Notes: a model not told the origin generated them from the sequence alone. A stretch of DNA of 64,000 bases from JBGSQR01 sp964509295 (GCA_964509295.1 CAZDWS010000010.1:62001-126000), one strand, 5' to 3'. Positions 7,809 to 15,960 are shown, counted from the first letter of the stretch. Translations and numbers: made by a program.

Positions 7809-9290
7809 TTATCCCTCCTGCACCCAAACCGAAACACTGCCGCCGTTACAACTAAACAGCCCCCAACCGTCTGCATTGGTACAAATACGCTCCGCAACAT
7901 GTCCGGTCAGGTCAAAGAACCAGGTATTTGCCCTGTCCACCCGCATCCATTTGTAGCCCGCATAACCATTACTCATGATGACGGCCATTGCCAACGGATG
8001 CTCACTGTTACCAGTCCTTGTCCAACCGATGGTGTTGGGGAAATCGAAATAGTCATACTGCTGGCCGAATACAAAATTGTGGCGGGCATGCAGAAACTTG
8101 TCGATCAGCCAGTGATGGGACGCTAGCGAGATATGATAACTGTTGCCGTCACGGCCACGGTCATCATATTCAGCGCCATAGTAATCAGCATGAAAAATAC
8201 ATGGATAGCCTTCCGACCGCAACAGGATCAGTGCATAAGCCAGTGGCTTAAACCAGGCTGCAACAGTAGATTCCAGCGCCTGCAGCGGCTGTGAATCATG
8301 ATTATCCACAAAGGTAACCGCATGTGTAGGCCTGGCCTGCATCAAACTGCCATCCAGAATACGTCGCAAGTCACAGGCACTTCCAGCTACTCCAGCCCGT
8401 TGGAAATTAAAGTGAAGCGGCACATCAAAGACCGTCATCCGCCCGCCCAGATCATCGATATACCAGAGCAGGGTTGAGAGGCTATCCGACCAGTACTCAC
8501 CTACCATAAAGAGCTCGCGTCCGGCGTATTTTTCCAGCGCATCATGCCATTCCGGGAAAAACCAGGCCGAGATATGCTTGATGGCATCCAGACGAAAACC
8601 ATCCACAGCGGTAGTATCCAGATACCAGCACCCCCAGCGGGTGATCTCTTCCCGCACCTCCCGGTTCTGGAAATCCAGGTCACAACCCATCAGATAGGCG
8701 TAGTTGCCAAACTCGAACGAGACTTCATCATCAAAACGTTTACCATCAACCAGATAGACAAGATTACGTTCACCAGGATTCAGATCGTTGTAGTCAACGG
8801 CGTCGAAATGCTGCCAGTGAAACTGAAAATCCGAGTATTTACCCTGACGACCGGGAAAGGTGAAATTGGTATAGCCCTTGACAGGACTCGGAGTATCACT
8901 GGTATGCACGCGGTCATTTCTGCTGTAGTCAGTGGCATTGAATGTTTCTGCAACGTCTCCACCCAGACGGTGATTGAGAACCGTATCTGCGTAAACCTGT
9001 ATCCCGACAGCCTTGAGAGCCGCTATGGCAGCCAGGTACTGGTCCTTTGTACCGTATTTTGTACGGACAGAGCCTTTCTGGTCAAACTCGCCCAGGTCGT
9101 ACATATCGTAAACGCCATAGCCCACATCATGGGAACCACCGATCCCCTTATAGGCCGGCGGCAGCCACAGTGCGGTAATGCCGGTTTTGGCCAACTCCCC
9201 TGCCCTGGCGGCAACCTGCTCCCAGTACGTTCCGTCATCCGGGGAATACCAGTGAAAATACTGCATCATGACACCATTCAATTCACGCAT
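7809..9290 (-). CDS. Alpha-amylase, GH13 family, cytoplasmic type
   Basis: The protein is a glycoside hydrolase cleaving internal alpha-1,4 glucan bonds. The four GH13 regions are present: DTVLNH (102-107), DGFRLDAIKH with nucleophile D235, GEYW with acid/base E265, and FVDNHD with D332. The length (493) and MQYFHWY start match the GH13_5 cytoplasmic amylases. There is no signal peptide, so it probably acts on internal glycogen or maltodextrin. The start is well supported by AGGAGG seven bases upstream. It stands alone between two repeats; no glycogen genes are adjacent. Confidence 0.95.
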   Translation of the reverse strand: MRELNGVMMQYFHWYSPDDGTYWEQVAARAGELAKTGITALWLPPAYKGIGGSHDVGYGVYDMYDLGEFDQKGSVRTKYGTKDQYLAAIAALKAVGIQVYADTVLNHRLGGDVAETFNATDYSRNDRVHTSDTPSPVKGYTNFTFPGRQGKYSDFQFHWQHFDAVDYNDLNPGERNLVYLVDGKRFDDEVSFEFGNYAYLMGCDLDFQNREVREEITRWGCWYLDTTAVDGFRLDAIKHISAWFFPEWHDALEKYAGRELFMVGEYWSDSLSTLLWYIDDLGGRMTVFDVPLHFNFQRAGVAGSACDLRRILDGSLMQARPTHAVTFVDNHDSQPLQALESTVAAWFKPLAYALILLRSEGYPCIFHADYYGAEYDDRGRDGNSYHISLASHHWLIDKFLHARHNFVFGQQYDYFDFPNTIGWTRTGNSEHPLAMAVIMSNGYAGYKWMRVDRANTWFFDLTGHVAERICTNADGWGLFSCNGGSVSVWVQEG

Positions 9291-9320
9291 TTTCGGTCCT
9301 CCTTGTATACTGTTTGCTCT

Positions 9321-9365
9321 CCCTTCTCCCTCTGGGAGAAGGTGGCTGAAAGCCGGATGAGGGGG
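9321..9365. repeat. Palindromic repeat family B, half copy
   Basis: CCCTTCTCCC TCTGGGAGAA GG is followed by GCCGGATGAGGG, matching the right half of the 521-610 element. It lies just upstream of the amylase ribosome binding site, in the leader or promoter region of that gene. Confidence 0.75.
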
Positions 9366-9459
9366 AAGCGGAGCTATATAATACTATTACCACTTTCATA
9401 ATATGAGGAAATCATAACTGTGTATTTTTTAATCAAAATTAAAAACTTCGTTTAGCCAC

Positions 9460-10116
9460 CTATTGCGGTTCTGCCATCAGCAACCTGTTCTTAGGTGTGA
9501 TATCGCCGGGAATGGCCTGTGTAAACACCCGGTAGCCCTGTGACCGCAGCCTGGCCACCCGCGCGGCATCCATGGCCAGCGGGCCATCCATCCATCCTTC
9601 CAGCCCTCCCAGATCGGCTCCCCTGAGATCATGGCAGCAGGGCAAAACCGCCACCCTTGCGCCCACAGCAACAGCACGATCAAGGATCAGGTCCGTCAAA
9701 TCGCCGCAAGCATGGGCAGAGACCACCAGATCATCAGAGAACAACGGCACATCCGTCAGGTCAGACTCCAGAAACGCAAGCTGTCCAAGCAGGCGCGTCC
9801 AGCTTCCATTCATGGAGGAAGCAAGTGTTGCGGCACTCTTGGGGATATGCAGATCAACAGCCAGGGCCTGGGTGGAACTTTGATCCAGCAGCAGGAGAAT
9901 TTGAGCAAGCAAGCCATGCCCGCAAGCCAGGTCCACAATCCGACCGCCTCGAAAGCGGCGCCGAACCCGGCGGGCAACCTCCCAGGCTTCGTACAGCTCC
10001 TTGCGAGGCAGACAACCGGCATGGCAGACGGCCCGGGCGATGTTGTCAAACAGGGTGTCACCGGTGAATTTGTGGATCAGTTTTTCGTTAAGCCGGTTGC
10101 GGGATGAACGGTCCAT
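9460..10116 (-). CDS. SAM-dependent methyltransferase, methyltransferase-32-like
   Basis: A 218-residue Rossmann methyltransferase. The SAM motif I is VDLACGHG (61-68), and the later AHACGD and LPCCHD motifs recall the RRNAD1/METTL25-like group (Methyltransf_32). The substrate is unknown. It is transcribed toward the amylase with a 169-base gap containing a family B repeat, so the two are probably separate units. The ATG has only a weak ribosome binding site. Confidence 0.75.
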   Translation of the reverse strand: MDRSSRNRLNEKLIHKFTGDTLFDNIARAVCHAGCLPRKELYEAWEVARRVRRRFRGGRIVDLACGHGLLAQILLLLDQSSTQALAVDLHIPKSAATLASSMNGSWTRLLGQLAFLESDLTDVPLFSDDLVVSAHACGDLTDLILDRAVAVGARVAVLPCCHDLRGADLGGLEGWMDGPLAMDAARVARLRSQGYRVFTQAIPGDITPKNRLLMAEPQ

Positions 10117-10184
10117 TTCGTTTTTACTCTTTTAATAGCGGTCAGTAGACAGATGTCTAAACAATTGCTGTAGATATGACTGAT

Positions 10185-10601
10185 TCAATGCAATGGTGCA
10201 CCGCAAACATCTGCGGCAAGGATCGGTGGAAACATGCAACCGTAAAAATTACTACCCATTTCTTGTGTCGTAACATATTTCAACTTATCACCTTCAAACA
10301 GATAAATTTGGTCATTGAAACCGACCGGGACGAGCAACGGAATCGGTACAACAACTATACCCATAAAACCTCGCCAGGCCAGACTACCGCTGTAAACGTA
10401 ATGTTCCTGATTATCCTTCAGTTTTTCCATGCGTACAGGCGGCCCAAACCTGGCGACCACATCAGCCTTAGTCTTCAGCTCCGGGTGTTCATTTTTAATG
10501 CTGGTGGTACTGCTAAAGGTGTTGTTAGAGACGCCGATCATGCAGCCGCTAAATTGAAAGGAAATCAACATTACAACTATCAATCTGAGAACTCTTTGCA
10601 T
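10185..10601 (-). CDS. Small lipoprotein, possible SmpA/OmlA-like fold
   Basis: From the chosen start the protein has a hydrophobic signal of about 19 residues ending in the lipobox FSGC (Cys20), so it should be lipidated and exported. A KADVVARFGPP segment resembles the BamE/SmpA-type start of small outer-membrane lipoproteins. A GFMGIVVVPIPLLVPVGF stretch is hydrophobic. The start at 10601 is favoured because AGGGGAG lies just before it; an ATG five codons earlier has no such site. Function unknown. Confidence 0.7.
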   Translation of the reverse strand: MQRVLRLIVVMLISFQFSGCMIGVSNNTFSSTTSIKNEHPELKTKADVVARFGPPVRMEKLKDNQEHYVYSGSLAWRGFMGIVVVPIPLLVPVGFNDQIYLFEGDKLKYVTTQEMGSNFYGCMFPPILAADVCGAPLH

Positions 10602-10678
10602 CCACTCCCCTTTCACTGCACATCAAATTTAAAAATATGTATCAGGGAAAAACCCATCAGGGGATTCCCCTGACCTAA

Positions 10679-11095
10679 TCAGAAGTACTGACAGTGGTCC
10701 GCCTTGACCGCTTTCTCGTTCAAGAACCAGCTTGAGTCAACTATCCCATCGGCTTCCTGGATCAGGTTCGTCTCATTGACGTCGAACGTAGCAGCCGCAA
10801 GGCTGCAGCCGTAAAAATTTACCTTGCCCGTCTTCTTCAGCAGTTTGAGGAAATCGTAGATTTCAACGGGGTCACCGTCCCGCGCCAACCGCTCTCGCAA
10901 CCAGGCTTCTTCGTCCGCGTGGCGACCGTCAACTTTGAGTGTTTTCAAGCCCACCTCCGTAAGTACTCGCACTGCCCATAGCACGAACAGGATATCCACT
11001 TGAACACCCTTTGTCGCCTGGACATAGGCGAAGGTCAGTGGAGTGAGAAGGCGGTCGTATCCATCATCCCGAATCACAATGGCCATGTTGTTCAT
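10679..11095 (-). CDS. DsrE/DsrF-like family protein
   Basis: A 138-residue protein of the DsrE-like fold, with N-terminal MAIVIRDDGYDRLLTPLTFA typical of DsrE/peroxiredoxin-like domains and a conserved Cys in FYGCSLAA. DsrE relatives carry sulfur or take part in redox sensing; whether this one does is not visible from sequence. A GGAGGAG site precedes the start. A perfect 17-bp palindrome sits directly upstream of that site. The DUF1428 gene is 49 bases upstream on the same strand. Confidence 0.75.
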   Translation of the reverse strand: MNNMAIVIRDDGYDRLLTPLTFAYVQATKGVQVDILFVLWAVRVLTEVGLKTLKVDGRHADEEAWLRERLARDGDPVEIYDFLKLLKKTGKVNFYGCSLAAATFDVNETNLIQEADGIVDSSWFLNEKAVKADHCQYF

Positions 11096-11108
11096 AATGC
11101 TCTCCTCC

Positions 11109-11125
11109 GAATGCGACTCGCATTC
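11109..11125. promoter_or_regulatory. Perfect 17-bp palindrome before the DsrE-like gene
   Basis: GAATGCGACTCGCATTC: 8-bp arms around one central base, ending a few bases before the GGAGGAG site of the DsrE-like gene. It could be an operator for a dimeric repressor, or a small mRNA hairpin (7-bp stem, 3-base loop) next to the ribosome binding site. Confidence 0.5.
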
Positions 11126-11144
11126 ATTTTAGAGTTGTTCCTAG

Positions 11145-11525
11145 TTACCCTTCAACCTCAACCTGAAACCCACCATATGCCATGCGCTTCATATCAAACG
11201 GCATCTTCATACCTTCGAGACATTCCAGCTGCTTGCCCATTTCCTCCATCACTTTAGCATTCACTTCATCACGGTGTTCTTTAGATTTAAAAACAATAAA
11301 AGAAAACCAGACTGTTTCATCACTACTGGCTCCAGCCATTTCGGGGAATGCACGAGCTTTTTCACCACCCATTTCCTGAGGAACAAGGTCGTCTCCTCGG
11401 CACTCATAGTACTCCAACGCGCCGTACTTCATCCACGTATCTCGACCACTTTCGGCCATTTTTTTGTATTCCTCAGTCTTGCCTTTGGGAACTACCAGTA
11501 CAAATCCATCTACGTATTTAGCCAT
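11145..11525 (-). CDS. DUF1428 family protein
   Basis: A 126-residue protein starting MAKYVDGFVLVVPK, the hallmark of DUF1428, a ferredoxin-like alpha/beta-barrel family of unknown function related to YciI/ABM-type dimeric domains. The start is fixed by AAGGAGGTG six bases before the ATG; an in-frame ATG three codons earlier overlaps that site and is unlikely. A TATAAT hexamer on the minus strand at 11551-11546 may be its -10. Probably cytosolic. Confidence 0.85.
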   Translation of the reverse strand: MAKYVDGFVLVVPKGKTEEYKKMAESGRDTWMKYGALEYYECRGDDLVPQEMGGEKARAFPEMAGASSDETVWFSFIVFKSKEHRDEVNAKVMEEMGKQLECLEGMKMPFDMKRMAYGGFQVEVEG

Positions 11526-11670
11526 AGTAAACACCTCCTTTATTTATTATACCCGATTACCTTTCCTTGATAGGTTCCGGTGATGGCATTCTTCAGATTC
11601 CCAAGGATGGTGTTGCCCCAAGTGAAGCAACCGATTTGGATTTTTATATTAATTGCTAAACATGTTATTG

Positions 11671-11700
11671 ACCGGTTCACGCGCACGCGCGTGAACCGGT
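11671..11700. repeat. Perfect 12-bp inverted repeat
   Basis: ACCGGTTCACGC and its exact inverse GCGTGAACCGGT flank the six bases GCACGC. There is no T-run after it, so it is not a standard terminator. It is GC-rich inside an AT-rich gap. Confidence 0.7.
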
Positions 11701-11821
11701 GATCCACCCAAATGGAACATTTATCCGCTAATGAATGTTGCCACCTAAAACTTACAAAACAAAGAACATCTTAATCTTTAAAAATATACAGCCAATCCGC
11801 GGGCAAGTAAACGAGAATACA

Positions 11822-11865
11822 TAAAAAAAACCTCCGGGCATTAAAAGCCACGGAGGTTTTTTTAA
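11822..11865 (-). terminator. Bidirectional rho-independent terminator after the hemerythrin operon
   Basis: The stem AACCTCCG/CGGAGGTT is flanked by an A-run on the left and a T-run on the right. It lies about 30 bases beyond the hemerythrin stop codon on the minus strand and would also work on the plus strand. Confidence 0.85.
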
Positions 11866-11894
11866 CTACATATATAATCCTGAAAAACTACTGC

Positions 11895-12443
11895 CTATTC
11901 CTTTTCATACCCTTCAACAACTGTCCGGTAATGTTCACTGAAATCTGCCGCTGTTTTAGCCTCGGCAGCCTGATACCCGGCCAGAATCCCTCCCCTGACC
12001 TCTTCCGGCAGAACTCTTTCGGCCAATGGGTAGAGAATGTCGTCTTCCTTGCTGATATGCTCGCGCAGCAGTTCCGCATAGGCCAGTGCATTTTCCGCTA
12101 TGATGCTTTCACGCCCGGACTGACCGACCAGCGCTTCCTGGGCCGCTTTCTCCATGGCCCCGACGTAAGCCCTGCCCTGATCATGCTCCATCAACATGGC
12201 TGCAATCGGGCTATTGGCGCGCGGCATGCCGTTGGTTATCAGGGCCTCGAACAGTACGTCCTCTTCCTTGGCATGGTGAAAGCGATCGGCATAGTTGCGA
12301 ATAAAATCCACACCATCCAAATAGAACTGCCAGTTGCTGTATTGACCCGCTGCCGTTAGTGCGGCGTTTTTCTCCAGCAGGGTTATCATCCGCAATATGA
12401 GTTTATGTTCGTCCACCAGTGCCTGGCTGATATTTGTTTTCAT
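11895..12443 (-). CDS. Hemerythrin HHE-domain protein
   Basis: A 182-residue four-helix protein with the di-iron ligand pattern of HHE hemerythrins: DEHK in helix 1, HHAKEED in helix 2, MEHD in helix 3 and REHISKEDD in helix 4. Such proteins bind O2 or NO, or protect Fe-S enzymes, in the cytoplasm. Its ATG overlaps the TGA of the upstream Cys-rich gene (TGATG), so it is the last gene of a tightly coupled three-gene operon behind an FNR-type promoter, consistent with a role in O2 or NO response. Confidence 0.92.
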   Translation of the reverse strand: MKTNISQALVDEHKLILRMITLLEKNAALTAAGQYSNWQFYLDGVDFIRNYADRFHHAKEEDVLFEALITNGMPRANSPIAAMLMEHDQGRAYVGAMEKAAQEALVGQSGRESIIAENALAYAELLREHISKEDDILYPLAERVLPEEVRGGILAGYQAAEAKTAADFSEHYRTVVEGYEKE

Positions 12444-12898
12444 CAGTTCCTCCGTTCGCCGTCAACACCGATGATAACGGTTTCCAGCGGGATATTTTTT
12501 CCGCTCTTATCCAACGCCTGTCTGACGATGACATCAAGACCGCGGCAGCATGGAACTTCCATAATTGCTACGGTGATACTCTTGATATCGTTGGTGCTGA
12601 AGATGGTTGCCAGCTTGTCCACATAGGCCGATGTATCGTCCAGTTTGGGGCAGGCAATGGCCAGCGCCTTTCCTTTGAGAAGATCACCGTGCAGACTGCC
12701 CATGGCGTAGGCCACGCAGTCGGCGCTGACCAGGATATCCGCATCCTTGAAGTAAGGTGCCGCAGGCGGCACCAGGTGAAGCTGTACCGGCCACTGGCGC
12801 AATTCCGAAGCGGCCTTTACTGTTGAGGTTTCTGCTGTTTCCTGACGTTCTATTACTCTTGCCATGCTGCCCGGGCAGCCACATGCCATATTTCCCAT
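12443..12898 (-). CDS. Cys-rich protein of unknown function, possible Fe-S protein
   Basis: A 151-residue protein beginning MGNMACGCPGS, then a conserved region with VSADCVAYAMG, IACPKLDD and EVPCCRGLD. The scattered Cys residues could ligate a cluster, but I do not recognise a named family with certainty. The ATG at 12898 is chosen because AAGGAG precedes it and it starts two bases after the DUF1858 stop. A longer upstream reading of the same frame would overlap the DUF1858 gene and has no support. Sits between DUF1858 and hemerythrin, so probably part of the same redox or nitrosative-stress unit. Confidence 0.75.
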   Translation of the reverse strand: MGNMACGCPGSMARVIERQETAETSTVKAASELRQWPVQLHLVPPAAPYFKDADILVSADCVAYAMGSLHGDLLKGKALAIACPKLDDTSAYVDKLATIFSTNDIKSITVAIMEVPCCRGLDVIVRQALDKSGKNIPLETVIIGVDGERRN

Positions 12899-12900
12899 GA

Positions 12901-13122
12901 TTAAGCTCCTTTGCTTTCTAAATGCTGGTTGATTTCCTGTTCTATTTTCGCTTCGTCCTCTTTGGACAATCCGTGAATCGATACGACGTCCTTCAGCAGG
13001 CAGATGCCGACTTTGCATGTTACGCAGCCGATGTCGTAGCGGGCCAGAGTTTCGCCGATCTCCGGATAGGTTTTGATTACGTCCTGTATGGCCATTTCGC
13101 CTAATTCGTTTTTGAATTCCAT
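12901..13122 (-). CDS. DUF1858 redox-disulfide domain protein
   Basis: A 73-residue protein matching the DUF1858 / hybrid-cluster-protein-associated redox disulfide domain: IQDVIKTYPEIGETLARYDIG followed by CVTC (C33, C36) and C41. In other anaerobes this domain occurs alone or fused next to hybrid cluster protein, a nitrosative-stress enzyme. It is the first gene of the three-gene operon, with AGGAGG before the ATG and an FNR-type site centred about 65 bases upstream. Confidence 0.85.
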   Translation of the reverse strand: MEFKNELGEMAIQDVIKTYPEIGETLARYDIGCVTCKVGICLLKDVVSIHGLSKEDEAKIEQEINQHLESKGA

Positions 13123-13151
13123 TTTGCTCCTCCTGAGCTCTTGATGATTTC

Positions 13152-13157
13152 AGGATA
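13152..13157 (-). promoter_or_regulatory. Predicted -10 element of the DUF1858-hemerythrin operon
   Basis: TATCCT on the minus strand, 23 bases downstream of the FNR-type palindrome. This matches the geometry of a class II FNR-activated promoter, with the site centred near -41.5 or -42.5. Transcription would start near 13145, about 23 bases before the ATG. Confidence 0.5.
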
Positions 13158-13180
13158 GCGCTAAATGTCATGAAAGGTAT

Positions 13181-13194
13181 TTGATGTGGATCAA
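13181..13194 (-). promoter_or_regulatory. FNR/CRP-family binding site
   Basis: TTGATCCACATCAA (minus strand) is an exact match to the FNR consensus TTGAT-N4-ATCAA, in the short gap upstream of the DUF1858 gene. An FNR-, DNR- or related NO/O2-responsive regulator would be expected to bind it. Confidence 0.75.
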
Positions 13195-13219
13195 CAAAAT
13201 GAAGGAAAATTATGTGGGT

Positions 13220-13249
13220 AAAAAAAAAGGCCGGTAAAAAACCGGCCTC
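13220..13249 (-). terminator. Rho-independent terminator after the solenoid-protein gene
   Basis: Stem AGGCCGG/CCGGCCT with loop TAAAAAA. The A-run to its left becomes a U-run on the minus strand. It lies just after the stop codon of the gene at 13274-14830 and insulates the FNR-controlled operon from read-through. Confidence 0.85.
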
Positions 13250-13273
13250 CGGGGAAAGGGATAATTAACACAA

Positions 13274-14830
13274 TTACTTTTTAGGTTTCGGTTTTTCCAG
13301 CGCACCATCAATGCGGGGCTGTTTAATCTTGAACTCCAGATACTGAATGGCCTTGTGATATTTTTCCAAACTTACCACGCCGTAAAACGCCTCAAGTGAT
13401 TCCAGAACGTGTTCCTCGGCGCTTTCATTTCCAAACCCTTCACCTTCGGCAAAACCACGCAGATAGTTAAGAATATGTTTCTGGTCATCCAATGTTTTCA
13501 GCCGGTCAGGAGCTGTCAGGAACAGGATATAACGGGCAGCGTCCTGCAGATCTTCGACCAGCTTCCGTTCTTTCAGCAAAGACTCCATAACCGTGGCCAG
13601 ACTGCCTCTCTCTGCATAATTCAGGTTCCTGTTTTCCACATAAAACTTCATATGTTTCAACGCAGCCACGCGACTTGCATAATCACCGGCCTTGAAAAGC
13701 AGCAGGTATGCGGCCTGAATCATCAAGGCTTCATCCTCGCCGTTCATCAGGAAACAGCGAAGCATCAGGGCAATTTTCTCTTTGGCTGAAGCACTGACGC
13801 CATCCCCGTCCATTCTGCCCTTGATCTGCTCCAGCAGTTCCATTTTATTGGCATACTCACCATATTTAATCCTGATAATATGCTCTCGCACTTCAGTATC
13901 GGTAGTGGCTTCCCACAACTCTTCCATGGCTGTGGCAATTCGCTGACAGATGATTTTGATCTTTTCTTCGCGGGTCGGTTCGTTGCGGTTCCAGTAATCC
14001 GGATAGGTATCAAGAATCGTATCCACTTCTTCATTAATACGAATTTTATCCAATACAAATCTGAAATAAGTCAGCATTTTCAGCTGATAGACAGAACCGC
14101 CTTCATTGAGCGGGCGCAGTATATCTTCCAGAAAATACACATTCAGGCCGGAAATACCGCTACAGAGGTAACGATAAACCGCTTCACCCTTTTCAACCTG
14201 TTTCTCAATGAACTTTTGACGCAGAACAGCACCAAGCTGGGTTGTAGCAACTTTTTTGAAGAAAACGCTTAACAGGTTGCAGGCATGGTGCTTGATACTG
14301 AAATCCGCGTCATCGGAAAGCACAATATCCAGGCATCCCTCAAATATTTTAACCTGTTCCTGCTCATCCTTGGAGGCGTCAATGTATTCCTCGAGAATGG
14401 AGATAATTTCAACCATGTGGGCACGGTTGCGACTATTGAGCAGCACCATGAACGTATCACGCAGACTGTTGGAATCCAGAATACCGAACAGAAACTTAAC
14501 AGCAGAGTTACGATGGGAGCCACCTTTCCCCCCACCGGATTTGAGCAGCTTCAAAATACTTTCGCCCGGATCAGCAACCCAGCCAGGCACAAGAGTCTCC
14601 ATCATTACTTCAGCTTTTCTTCGCACCCGCATATCCAGATCATGCAAAAAATGCTTGGCCAGATCAATTTTGAAATCTCGTGGAGCGGATGATGCATCCA
14701 TAATATCAAAAGCAGTGGCCTTGTCCCTGGAGGAAAGCTGAGCAATATCTTTCTTGGCCTTGGATGAGTCATTGATTTTAATGTAGAAATTGATTATGTC
14801 TTTGACAGATATTTCCGCCTCAGCGCTCAT
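13274..14830 (-). CDS. Large all-helical (HEAT-like solenoid) protein of unknown function
   Basis: A 518-residue soluble protein with no signal peptide or membrane segment. Almost the whole length reads as amphipathic helices in an irregular HEAT/ARM-like pattern (for instance LAKHFLHDLDMRVRRKAEVM and IKHHACNLLSVFF), with a Lys/Pro tail. The start at 14830 follows GGAAGGAAAA and gives MSAEAEISVKD; earlier in-frame starts lack a site. I cannot assign a family. It is divergent from the DUF4139-type gene, 111 bases away, and has its own terminator, so it is probably monocistronic. A scaffold or adaptor role is only a guess. Confidence 0.7.
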   Translation of the reverse strand: MSAEAEISVKDIINFYIKINDSSKAKKDIAQLSSRDKATAFDIMDASSAPRDFKIDLAKHFLHDLDMRVRRKAEVMMETLVPGWVADPGESILKLLKSGGGKGGSHRNSAVKFLFGILDSNSLRDTFMVLLNSRNRAHMVEIISILEEYIDASKDEQEQVKIFEGCLDIVLSDDADFSIKHHACNLLSVFFKKVATTQLGAVLRQKFIEKQVEKGEAVYRYLCSGISGLNVYFLEDILRPLNEGGSVYQLKMLTYFRFVLDKIRINEEVDTILDTYPDYWNRNEPTREEKIKIICQRIATAMEELWEATTDTEVREHIIRIKYGEYANKMELLEQIKGRMDGDGVSASAKEKIALMLRCFLMNGEDEALMIQAAYLLLFKAGDYASRVAALKHMKFYVENRNLNYAERGSLATVMESLLKERKLVEDLQDAARYILFLTAPDRLKTLDDQKHILNYLRGFAEGEGFGNESAEEHVLESLEAFYGVVSLEKYHKAIQYLEFKIKQPRIDGALEKPKPKK

Positions 14831-14941
14831 TGCAATTTTCCTTCCGCTATTTTTTGCGCATAATATCATATCGAGCGCCAAGAGCAACTGTCTGTTTTAA
14901 AAAGAGGCTTTTAATTTTAGCTTGGCATCGGAGGAGTGATC

Positions 14942-15922
14942 ATGAAAAGCTACCTATTTTCTATTTTTCTGCTCTTTTTCACAACAAACACGGCCATGGC
15001 GGCCGGTAAAAGCATAACCTTTTTCTCGGATGGTGCCCTTGTGGAAATTGAAAACAGTGCTTCCAAAGGTGTTGCAGAAATCAACCTGCCCAGCGGCATG
15101 ATGGAAAGCAGCCTCCGTATCAGGCCGGTCGGGAATTCAGTAATCAAGCAGGTGGAAATTTTACCTGTTCGTGTTGATGCAAAAAGAGTCAAGGAGATCG
15201 AAACACTGACTGAGCAGAAAAGTAAACTGGAAGACCGGTTAAAGGCCCTGGAAACCAGGGAGGATATTTTCAAAGCTGCTGCCAAATCCCAGAGTGGCAA
15301 AGCGCCGCGCAAAACCAAGACAAATCCGGACCCCATGAAGTCAATCCGCCAGGGGACTGAATACGCCATAGCTCAGCTGGAATCGGTCTATACGGCCAGG
15401 CGCAAAACAGAACAGGAGATTCACCGGGTGGATACAAAACTGGCCGCCCTGAAAAAGAACGGCACCACCGCCGAGGCCGTGGCCCGCGTGACAATTACTC
15501 CAAAGAATGGCCATATCATAGCAAGCTATGCCCTGCCCGGTTTCCCCTGGACGCCGGTTTATGATCTGCGGCTTAACAATGACGGTATCGCCCTGCTGAA
15601 CATGTCCGGTCAACTTCCATCCTCCCTCAGTGGATATCAGCTAAAAGCGGCACCAACAACCATGTCAGAAAGTTCAGGTGCTCCGATCAAGGTTACAAGC
15701 GGCACACTAACCGCAAAACTGGCTGATTATCGCCTTCCTGTAAAAGAAGAGACCTTTGGAAGCGGTTTGACCTCGGCATTTTCCTGTATTCTGACGAATC
15801 AGTCTGCGGTCTATCTGCCGCCAGGTGAAGCATCGGTTTACCGCAAGGGGGAATTCTGGGGGAAAGTACGTTTTGACGGGATTTCTTCTGGTAGAAACCG
15901 TATGGTGACCTCAGGTAAATAG
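14942..15922 (+). CDS. Secreted DUF4140/DUF4139-type protein, short form
   Basis: A signal peptide of about 22 residues ends at AMA-AGKS. The N-terminal beta segment (24-80) resembles DUF4140, a coiled-coil region spans about 85-170, and a C-terminal part with WTPVYDLRL and YLPPGEASVYRKGEFWGK resembles DUF4139. Such proteins (mucoidy-inhibitor-A-like) are usually 500 or more residues; at 326 this one is short but has no visible break. The ATG at 14942 is five bases after GGAGGAG. Periplasmic or outer-surface location is likely; function unknown. Confidence 0.75.
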   Translation: MKSYLFSIFLLFFTTNTAMAAGKSITFFSDGALVEIENSASKGVAEINLPSGMMESSLRIRPVGNSVIKQVEILPVRVDAKRVKEIETLTEQKSKLEDRLKALETREDIFKAAAKSQSGKAPRKTKTNPDPMKSIRQGTEYAIAQLESVYTARRKTEQEIHRVDTKLAALKKNGTTAEAVARVTITPKNGHIIASYALPGFPWTPVYDLRLNNDGIALLNMSGQLPSSLSGYQLKAAPTTMSESSGAPIKVTSGTLTAKLADYRLPVKEETFGSGLTSAFSCILTNQSAVYLPPGEASVYRKGEFWGKVRFDGISSGRNRMVTSGK

Positions 15923-15960
15923 AATGATTTGTCAAAGAAATCAACACTAAATATTTGTTT

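Larger units (their letters stand above)
11526..11894. other. Non-coding gap with a perfect hairpin and a terminator
   Basis: This 369-base gap holds a 30-base perfect inverted repeat at 11671-11700 and a bidirectional terminator near 11822-11865. No gene is supported; the remaining sequence is AT-rich and unremarkable. Confidence 0.6.

Noticed and set aside
8544..9401. 285-codon open frame on the plus strand across the amylase gene
   Set aside because: It is antisense to a GH13 gene with all catalytic residues, and its product resembles no protein and shows shadow-frame composition.
12899..13171. N-terminally longer reading of the Cys-rich protein
   Set aside because: The extension is an Arg-rich shadow of the DUF1858 gene; the ATG at 12898 has its own AAGGAG site.
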